A stretch of DNA of 64,000 nt from Echinometra lucunter. Its lineage: Eukaryota > Echinodermata > Echinoidea > Camarodonta > Echinometridae. The position numbers and the translations under genes were made by a program. Shown piece after piece: positions 56,699 through 64,000 of the stretch. The notes beneath the pieces are model-generated. The model did no database searches and had not been told where the DNA came from. It saw nothing but the letters and a program-made list of their open reading frames with translations. The stretch lies in contig CM057157.1 in NCBI GenBank assembly GCA_029962745.1, positions 3,489,048 through 3,553,047 of the forward strand, in the 5' to 3' direction. Position 1 is the first letter of the stretch. Every line of letters begins with the position of its first letter.

Positions 56699-56833
56699 AA
56701 TGTCCTGCTGGTAAATGGGGACCTCCTGAGTGCTATGGTGTCTGTGATAATTGCTACAATGGTGGAGTTTGTGATGACAAGTCTGGTCTATGTATCTGTC
56801 CTAATAACTTCAAGGGACCAAACTGTCTTGAAA
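56699..56833 (+). CDS. Exon 4: Tie/laminin-type EGF module
   Basis: This 135-bp exon is phase 1-1 with an acceptor ending ttag and a gtaggt donor. It encodes ECPAGKWGPPECYGVC, then CYNGGVC and CICPNNFKGPNC, with eight cysteines in laminin/Tie-type spacing. Vertebrate Tie receptors also place such EGF modules after an Ig domain. The intron before it is about 5 kb and full of LINE debris. No further EGF or FN3 exon was seen before the contig ends at 57695, so the gene continues elsewhere. Confidence 0.85.
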
Positions 56834-57076
56834 GTAGGTATAGATCTATCAGTCTTTCATTATTGCAACCATTCATGTAGGTTGGATTTTGTACAAGGTA
56901 AAACATGGTTGACAATATATATTTTAGAATATAATTACAAAGTTTGACATTTAAAATACCTAAAGAGTGGAAACATAATATTCAAAAGGCATTGGCAATT
57001 ACTACATAGAAACAAATGCAAAATGATAAAGTAGAACTCTGAATTATCACAGTAATCAAAATACATATCAAACATA

Positions 57077-57695
57077 TCAGGAAATTTTTGTATAATAAAT
57101 TGTGATAAAATTGATGCACCAGTTATCTAAAAAGTCTATACTTCCGTGCAACTTAAGGTACAAAAAAAAATGTAAATTAAACATACACCAAGGTATGAAA
57201 CTATTCTTACATCTGTTAGTCTTACATTTAGGCAAGCAGAGATCTTTTCTATTTCTCAGGGAGTTTCTTTTTTTAGCAGGTAAGAGACAGTTGAGTTTAT
57301 GATTGGGATTTCGAATTTGTTTGAACAATTTAAGACAACGTTTTCTTCTGCGGTCAGTTAAAAATTCAAGATTAAAGAAAGAAATTGCATCATTGTACGA
57401 TAGTCCTGGTGCTATATGATCCTAAGTGCCTTCTTCTGAATCGATCCTAAGATATCAGCTTGTTCTCTAGTCAAACTTCCATGAAATACCTGGCATACAT
57501 ATTCCAAGACTGATCGAATACATGCTAAATAATATCTGCACATATCAACCTGACTTAGACCTGCTCTTCGTAACTGGACAAGAAGGTACAGACGTTTTGC
57601 TTCTTTGGTGTAGATTTCCGTTACATGAGTATCCCAGTTAAGTTTTTTATTAATATATAGCCCTAACCGTTTCGCTTCTTTAACTCTCTTTACAA
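57077..57695 (-). mobile_element. LINE RT C-terminal fragment, cut by gap
   Basis: The minus strand encodes KRLGLYINKKLNWDTHV, KRLYLLVQLRRAGLSQ, RSVLEYVCQVFHGSL and FKQIRNPNHKLN. These are the usual C-terminal RT landmarks, with frameshifts near 57330-57420. It enters the 57696 gap. Confidence 0.78.
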
Positions 57696-58195
57696 NNNNN
57701 NNNNNNNNNNNNNNNNNNNNNNNNNNNNNNNNNNNNNNNNNNNNNNNNNNNNNNNNNNNNNNNNNNNNNNNNNNNNNNNNNNNNNNNNNNNNNNNNNNNN
57801 NNNNNNNNNNNNNNNNNNNNNNNNNNNNNNNNNNNNNNNNNNNNNNNNNNNNNNNNNNNNNNNNNNNNNNNNNNNNNNNNNNNNNNNNNNNNNNNNNNNN
57901 NNNNNNNNNNNNNNNNNNNNNNNNNNNNNNNNNNNNNNNNNNNNNNNNNNNNNNNNNNNNNNNNNNNNNNNNNNNNNNNNNNNNNNNNNNNNNNNNNNNN
58001 NNNNNNNNNNNNNNNNNNNNNNNNNNNNNNNNNNNNNNNNNNNNNNNNNNNNNNNNNNNNNNNNNNNNNNNNNNNNNNNNNNNNNNNNNNNNNNNNNNNN
58101 NNNNNNNNNNNNNNNNNNNNNNNNNNNNNNNNNNNNNNNNNNNNNNNNNNNNNNNNNNNNNNNNNNNNNNNNNNNNNNNNNNNNNNNNNNNNNNN
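57696..58195. other. Assembly gap (500 N)
   Basis: Exactly 500 N. The strand of the receptor exons flips across it: plus in contig D, minus in contig E. Confidence 1.
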
Positions 58196-59140
58196 GTTTG
58201 ATAGTCTAGTTGCTGTACAGCTTAACAATGATTTACTAACAGATTATTATTTAAGAGCACTGAACATTCATTATATTTCTCTAGACTTCAAAGACTTCAA
58301 AGCCTTCACAATAAATTGCCCTTGGCAATCAAGACTGAGTATGAATAAATTTACTAAAGCTGTAGAATATTCTACATGAATTAAGCCATGATTAATCAAG
58401 CATAACATTATTACTCAAATATAATCTATCAATGTTACCTCATTTGGGTATGGAAAAAACAGAAATATTTCACTTTGAAAGACTAGCTGTGGCACAGCCT
58501 AACAATGGTTTACATTATATGAATTGGTTATTGTTAAGGGCCCTGATCACGTACAGCATTCATTTCATCTTTCCCACACTGGCAGACTTTGAAACCTTCA
58601 TGATTGGGCCTTACTGGGCCCAGGGGCAATTCATGACAGTAACATTATGAATAACAAAATGGCTAGTATTGTAATACTTGTATATCATCATCTAGCATGA
58701 CATTACGACTTACATAGAATTTAAAAATCTCTTTTCATTTTGGTATTCAAAGAAATGGAGGGCCACAAAAGCAGTCTACTATTCAAGAGCATAATAGCAT
58801 GAAACCTATAAGTGCAGTTTTTAAACATTTTGCCCCAAAAGGTAACTGAGTTCATGAAAATGAATCATCAGGGGGCATGTGAGTAATGTAGCTGCTTATC
58901 AAATATTCTAGATAGGGTACTTCAATTCATTCATTTCTGTCATGTCAACTATGCTCTTCCCTGAAAATCTAGATTCACACTCGATACACTTTAGTTTGCC
59001 TTTCTATTTAAGAAAATTGCAGACCTGTTTCAGTGCAGTTGTACAATTGTATACATAATATTTAGTTGCAATATTATTAACAACTTTTTTTTTGCATAAT
59101 CTCTCCCATGTTTGTCACTATTTCTCAGATTCTTTCCTCC

Positions 59141-59213
<73 letters not shown>

Positions 59214-59586
59214 GCCAATCATACCTCTTTTAATTCTATGGCTTTGCTCCTCTTTTATCCTGGTGAGCACAATTCAAATAACACACATTTTTCACAAACC
59301 ATGAGGTATTGAATCAAAACTGCATGGTCATCCACACACTTTTATATCATACATTTTAATGCGCCTCAGGAAAAAAACCATGGTGCGAAAAGACATGTCC
59401 ACAACACAAAATGGAAAATTGTTGAAAATCATAATTTTCAAACACAGATTGATAATTACATGGACGTGTTCTTTTGCACCATGATGCTCTCCTACAATGT
59501 AAGACACCCAAATTACATCCATTTTTCAGGTCAGCTGAAAACCATTCATGAAAATAATAGCAGAGTAAAACTAGTATTGAGCTTAC
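58196..59586. other. Intron sequence 3' of the D2 core exon
   Basis: Two diverged copies of a block of about 280 bp start near 58210 and 58488 (share ctgtacagcttaacaatg-like sequence). A CT microsatellite lies at 59138-59212. No exon was recognised here, so the next D2 exon is not on this contig. Confidence 0.6.
59138..59212. repeat. (CT)n microsatellite
   Basis: Nearly pure CT with a few TTTC and TAT interruptions. Confidence 0.95.
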
Positions 59587-59712
59587 CCCATCTACTTCAT
59601 TAAGCATGACAATGACTGGACACTTCCAATCAAAGACAAGTCTCCATAGGTCTACCACAGTGTTAGGCAGGGGAGATTGAGTGGCAAGAAATACATCCTT
59701 CTTCAGGAATGT
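59587..59712 (-). CDS. RPTP exon: D2 core beta-sheet segment
   Basis: This exon has 42 codons, phase 0-0, with a ccctatag acceptor and a gtaagc donor. The sequence reads [16 protein letters not shown] and then [13 protein letters not shown]2 domains often carry ATQSPL where D1 has ATQGP, which supports a D2 assignment. The protein continuation expected after NEVDG is found not on this contig but at 27518-27649, which starts ETCVQYWPEEGS in the right phase. The assembled intron of about 32 kb crosses two N gaps and two unrelated contigs. Confidence 0.9.
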
Positions 59713-59991
59713 CTATAGGGAAAGGGGAGAAAGAAGATCTGAATTAAATCATAAGGGAGCCAACACAAAAATATCACAGGAGGAGTGAGTGAGTCATAAA
59801 AGTTTTTGAAAGTTGGATGAAATGGTCCAGTAAAAAAGGAAAGATGCTGAATTGCAGAAGTCTCAATTTCACTCCCATAAATCTGGGTACTTAGCAAAGC
59901 AGAGTGGCACATACATGTAAAAGATGCATCCACAACTAAAACATACAGGCAACAGTTCCATTTTGTGTTCAATTTTCATAAGATTTCCTTC

Positions 59992-60351
59992 TTAATTGAT
60001 ACAAGTATCTTTCAATGGATATTTCTTTATAATATTCATTACATATTTCCTCCCCAAAACAGATGTGAAATAATTCTGTCTTGCTCTCTTTAAATTTTTC
60101 ATGTATTTGTTGTAATTTTCTTCCCACAACTTAAATACAACCAAGAAAGGTTTCTGTAACTTCACAACTAGCTCCTCCACACTTTCATATCTTTTGTTTT
60201 CGTGTTTTTTTTTTCTTTCATACCATTCGCTGGATTGATGTGCGTTTATCTCTATTGTATATTGTCTATCCTTTGCTTGATTTTCCCTTCTCAAATTTAC
60301 TTGATTTTCCTCCCTTCTTTCATCTTCTAAGCACCTTCCTCTCTCTTTCAT
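59992..60351 (-). other. Highly charged 119-codon open frame in a PTP intron
   Basis: The frame encodes EDERREENQVNLRRENQ, WYERKKKHENKRYESVEEL and RARQNYFTSVLGRK. It lies between two PTP exons on the same strand, without convincing splice sites. Composition vaguely recalls linker regions of LINE polyproteins. It may be a relic or chance. Confidence 0.25.
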
Positions 60352-60405
60352 AAGACATACATTGAAGATGAAGAGGTTTGATCAAACAATAATTATTGTA
60401 CTTAC

Positions 60406-60482
60406 ATTCAGGAAGGAGGCATTGATATAGTCAGTGCTATCAGCCAATCCAGCACTTGCAAGATAAGGTCTACTGCGCTCCA
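60406..60482 (-). CDS. RPTP exon: D2 DYINASF segment
   Basis: This 77-bp exon has a tttttttcag acceptor and a gtaagtac donor. With the phase-1 base of the previous exon it gives 26 codons: ERSRPYLASAGLADS followed by TDYINASFLN. DYINASF is a family-wide PTP signature. The motif N-terminal to it is short compared with canonical domains. Reading stays open and in phase 0 for the next exon. Confidence 0.9.
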
Positions 60483-61010
60483 CTGAAAAAAAGGTGAAAG
60501 TTGCATTTATCATACATATTAAAAGATAAAAGATATATGCACATAGGTACATGTACAAAATCAATATTTTATGTTTTTATGTATAAGTAATCAATGTAAA
60601 GATAAATTCATAATGGGGGGGGGGGGGGGGGGCTTGTCAGAAATTTCTGGTTTTAAACTTATGTACAATAAAAAGCTGTCTGAGTGCAGTAAGTGAACAC
60701 CTGATAGGCCAGTTGAAAACATTTCCGCATCAGAAAATGACAAAATATAAGTGGATATTAGAAGTCCTTCAGAGCAACTTGTTTCTTTCAGTTTCTACCA
60801 AAAAAGCCAAACCACAAACCATTTCCTGCTTCATAAGTATATTCAGCAAATAGACTGTGAATACCAGGTTAAGAGGAAAACACAAAGTCAGGAGATATGA
60901 AAATGAAACAAACTGTAGGTAATCTACATGTACATTCAAACAGGAAGGTGTTTGTTTACACAGCCATTATGGGTATTATAATAATAATAATCATTTAATG
61001 AATCACTCAC

Positions 61011-61110
61011 TGGGCAAAATATCAGGGAAGCGATTCTTCTTTCGATTGCTTGGAGATCTTCCACCTCGGAAGCTGCTAGCGGTTGGCGTTGGAGTCAGTG
61101 TGTGAAGGTT
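61011..61110 (-). CDS. RPTP exon: D1-D2 linker and start of D2
   Basis: This 100-bp exon lies between a ttatctcag acceptor and a gtgagtg donor and ends in phase 1. It encodes a Ser/Thr/Pro-rich linker (LTPTPTASS, then GGRSPSNRKK) and the conserved D2 entry motif NRFPDILP. The basic Ser/Thr-rich linker could be phosphorylated, but that is inference. The next exon continues in frame with ERSRPYL, as expected from tandem PTPs. Confidence 0.9.
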
Positions 61111-62620
61111 CTGAGATAAAGGGCAACAGAATGAACTGCAATCATTTGTTTATAACACAACAGTTTGTTATTAAGAGTAGTTTTCATACACAGGGTTACA
61201 AAAAAAGCTATCACTTTCTTCATCATATGCTGCTTAATAAAGATTATTATTTACATACGATGTATGTGTAGCATAGAAAAATAAATTGGTACATTTTGGT
61301 GCCAGTTTGACCCATAGTCTACTAGACCCAGGCAGTCCCTGTCTAAAGCCAATGGGAATAAAATACATGCAATTCAATAATCAACAGGTAAATAAAAGAC
61401 CCTTTACAGCCACTCAAAACCACTGTAAATCTACCAATATCTTGTTAAATTCAGTTTTATTCCTGTAAGTTAAAAAATTAGTTCTGTGAATTTTCTAAAA
61501 GCACAAACTTTTCAGTGGTTTCAACGCATGTCTATACAGCACTTATTCATGCAGTTCAAACCAGTACAACCAAGATCGCTTGTCATTAACACAAATTAAT
61601 CGCATCTTGATCATAGAAATGATCTTCTTCCCTCCATTGTAATGTTCTGGGATTTATGATTTATTGGTGCATTTAAGCTATATATGTACACGGCATATGG
61701 TAAACATCTACACTTCCTGAGTCTTCCTGAGACAGGAAACAGGTTTCTATCACTCAAACACTCTCAACAGGATAGAACTGACCCGTTACCAGGATATCAG
61801 CCACTCAGGATGTACAGCAGGAAAAGATTTACAGAAACATATTTTTCTTATCATAAGATCAAGGCTACATTTCACCTTTCTGATTGTTACTAACAACTGC
61901 CTTGCAACAGAACTGATGAATACAATTATCATAAGACTTTGCTGTCTTAAAGGACACAATCACATTGTTCTCTCAGGCTACAAAACTCAAAGGTATAATC
62001 AATTTTAAGAAATATATGATCTACAAAATAAGTAAACCTTAAGAAATTCATATTCATGTATGATTTACAAACAACTTAGGATGTTATTCATAGCTTTAGA
62101 TCATTAATCCTGTTCATAATATCACTGGAGTGATTTTTAATAATTTCATATTAAGTAGAAAAAAAAAGAAAAATGTTTTTAAACATGCTTTTAAAGTGAT
62201 ACATACCATACAATATACTCCAATTCCACTGTCTTTTCTTGTCATCCAATTCTATCAAAAACGTCAAAATAGATGCACTATCGCATCATCTGCAAAATAG
62301 CTTAATAACTCCAATAACTCGATTACTACCCTGAATTGTCTAATTCCTACAGGTTTAATCCATCAATAACTGAATTATTTAACTCCTATAGGTTTAGTAC
62401 AGGGACCAGCTAGTTCCAGTAGGCAACTGGCTTCAACATTATCTCAACCTTTTTATCTTGAATCCTTGAATCATAGCAAGTATTCTATCTAATTAATTAT
62501 TTCTTCAAAACTTTCGAATTTGTTTCAATCCTATCTAAACCTTCATTTCTTAAATCCTTGAAATTTTAGAGCATTTTTTTCACTCGATTATCTCTTCTTT
62601 TTCACAGAATTTCATCTTAC
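61111..62620. other. RPTP intron
   Basis: About 1.5 kb of AT-rich sequence with no exon or clear repeat. Confidence 0.7.
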
Positions 62621-62770
62621 CTCAAATTCAACCTGAATATTTGCCTTCTTCGTCACAGAGTTAGCTCTATTAAGAGTGTCCAGCTTCTCTTTGAATTTGG
62701 AAACAGGTATCGCAGTGTTTCCACTTAGGCAGACCTCAAGCAAGGCATTGTAAAGGAACACGTATTGCTC
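62621..62770 (-). CDS. RPTP exon: C-terminal helix of D1
   Basis: This exon of exactly 50 codons (phase 0-0) has a ttcag acceptor and a gtaagatg donor. It opens with EQYVFLYNALLE, the helix that closes a PTP domain directly after the Q-loop region. It ends with the linker residues KKANIQVEFE, which join D1 to D2 in tandem-domain receptor PTPs. No stop or frameshift is present. It joins in frame to its neighbours on both sides. Confidence 0.93.
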
Positions 62771-62903
62771 CTGAACATATGAATAAAGCATAATTCACAT
62801 TATTATGAAAAGTATAACATTACAGATGATCTTTGAATGTACCATGCAGACTTGAAAGTGATGCAGCCCCCGCAGTAGCCCCTCAAAGTCAGCTGAGAAC
62901 AGA

Positions 62904-62930
62904 CCCCCCCCCCCCCCCCCCCCCCCCCCC
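62904..62930. repeat. 27-base C homopolymer
   Basis: A pure C run in a PTP intron, one of several very long G/C runs in the window. Confidence 0.95.
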
Positions 62931-63157
62931 GGCCTCATTGTCTACCATCTTGTTTTAAGCTTATGCAAAAGTAATTAAGAAACACATGTAGAAATATAGG
63001 AAAAATGTGTTTAAAATATCTTTAAAAAGTCTACATACTACCCAACCCATGGAATTAGCAATCATTGTTTGAAAAATTTGAGTTTCAATCATTTTCCATT
63101 TTGCGTTCCAGATGCGTTCTTTTCCACAATGACATAAAGATAAAATGGCTAAGGTAC

Positions 63158-63293
63158 CTTTGTCTGGACCATCTTGATCCTGTTATTTCTCATCTTGGTG
63201 ATGAATCCAAAAATGTCTACTTTGCCTTCCTTCCTCATCTTATCCAGCATGTTGTAGAGGCAGATGAATGTACCTGTCCTCCCAACTCCAGCA
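63158..63293 (-). CDS. RPTP exon: D1 catalytic P-loop
   Basis: This 136-bp exon sits between a tacag acceptor and a gtacct donor. Joined to the previous exon it reads HC-SAGVGRTG, the canonical CX5R(S/T) phosphate-binding loop of an active class-I Cys PTP. It continues with the helix TFICLYNMLDKM and ends at IKMVQTK, in phase 0. All catalytic residues visible here are intact, so D1 is predicted to dephosphorylate phosphotyrosine on the cytoplasmic side of the membrane. Length and splice phases equal those of the D2 counterpart at 22160-22295. Paralogue identity (kappa/mu-like, delta-like and so on) cannot be decided by eye. Confidence 0.94.
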
Positions 63294-63669
63294 CTGTATG
63301 AAGGTAATATGAAAATATCTTCATAACATGGTGACTACAGAAATTGCAAGAGACTCTATCTCTTTACTTGCTATGGAGCAGACCCCCGGGCTGCAACATT
63401 GTTTGGGGTATATGAGGCATATACTGTACAGTGCACATGCTCCAAGAATCAACTATGGCACTCCCCTCTAGCTCTTTGTTCCAACAGTGGACTATAGCTT
63501 GTAAAGAGTTAAAACAGGAACCAACGAGTTCCTGTTTGAACTCTTTCTTTCTTGGTTTTTTAAATGTTTTCTTTGCATCTGCCTGCATTCGTGATGTACA
63601 TGTATGCAATGTACATGTCTGATACATGAAATCATACAGGCATTCGTCATACAATGATAATGATCTTAC
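63294..63669. other. RPTP intron with a short hairpin
   Basis: aaacaggaacc and ggttcctgttt-like arms around 63508-63542 can pair. Nothing else was recognised. Confidence 0.6.
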
Positions 63670-63857
63670 CTGCAGTGAACGAGCATAGGCCCTGTATGTC
63701 CAGTGGATTGCAATCTTGTATGGTGTTGTTTAACAGCCTCTGTAAAGGTGATAAGGGTTGTGGAGTACTCAGGTACACCCATATCAGGCCAAGAAAGATA
63801 GTGGAATTGCTTGATGGTTCTCTTTTCTTCATCTTCATCATCATCATCACCTCCTGC
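63670..63857 (-). CDS. RPTP exon: end of D1 with WPD loop
   Basis: This exon encodes 62 codons of the first tyrosine-phosphatase domain (D1) of a receptor-type PTP. It starts in phase 0 after an acceptor reading cgtacag and ends in phase 2 at a gtaagatca donor. An acidic stretch (GGDDDDEDEE) is followed by QFHYLSWPDMGVPEYS, which holds the WPD loop whose Asp is the general acid in the PTP family. The exon ends at GPMLVHC, so the catalytic Cys is its last full codon. The signature loop is completed by the next exon downstream (63158-63293). Upstream D1, transmembrane and extracellular exons must lie beyond the window edge or on another contig. The acidic insert is unusual; the assignment as a PTP is secure. 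Confidence 0.93.
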
Positions 63858-64000
63858 CTGTACGAGACAGTTACAATCATCAGACAATCTCTTTTTTTCT
63901 TTTTCTTTTTTTTTTTTTTTTTTGCTTTACCTCGTCTTGTCTTTTCTCATATCCAATGAGACATATTGTAAACTACCAAGACACAGTTGCCTGTCATAGA

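Overview
The window is a piece of an animal nuclear genome: AT-rich, intron-rich, packed with transposon relics, and holding no bacterial-type operons. It suggests a marine deuterostome, most likely an echinoderm of sea-urchin type. The grounds are a TU-like foldback transposon, tRNA-derived SINEs, abundant acatgtacatgt-type motifs, very long G/C homopolymers, and a receptor combining Tie-type Ig/EGF modules with tandem tyrosine-phosphatase domains. The organism is inferred, not proven. Four runs of exactly 500 N split the window into five contigs: A 1-17000, B 17501-29500, C 30001-42195, D 42696-57695, E 58196-64000. Their order and orientation are therefore scaffold inferences.

The main gene is a receptor-type protein tyrosine phosphatase (RPTP) on the minus strand. 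Contig E carries six exons: the end of catalytic domain D1 (WPD loop and HCSAGVGRTG intact), the D1-D2 linker and the start of D2. Contig B carries the next three D2 exons (27518-27649, 25322-25470, 22160-22295). All nine join with matching splice phases. The break between them spans contigs C and D, about 32 kb. Contig D holds, on the plus strand, a signal-peptide exon, two Ig-like exons and an 8-cysteine Tie-type EGF exon, all linked by phase-1 introns. These are probably the N-terminus of the same or a sister receptor. The simplest reading is a shuffled scaffold (true order D, E reversed, B reversed). The last D2 exon was not found.

Contigs A and B form a large inverted duplication, with arms of about 10.4 kb (about 6110-16485 and 17810-28115). 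The left copy has degenerate D2 exons and lost the active-site cysteine through a deletion of about 1 kb. Each arm has private transposon insertions with empty sites in the other. A 76-bp minisatellite grown from the end of the catalytic exon plus its splice donor has about 11 copies on the left and 5 on the right.

The remainder is mobile DNA. 2.2-4.3 kb is a three-level nest of MITEs. 33.0-38.7 kb is a decayed Jockey-group LINE split by a TU-like foldback element. 44.8-45.6, 48.1-49.6 and 49.7-50.0 kb are terminal-inverted-repeat elements with target-site duplications. 52.0-52.7 kb is a repeat rich in AGGTCA half-sites. Several further LINE reverse-transcriptase fragments lie at 47-48, 53-57.7 kb. 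Contig C holds two weak exon-like candidates.
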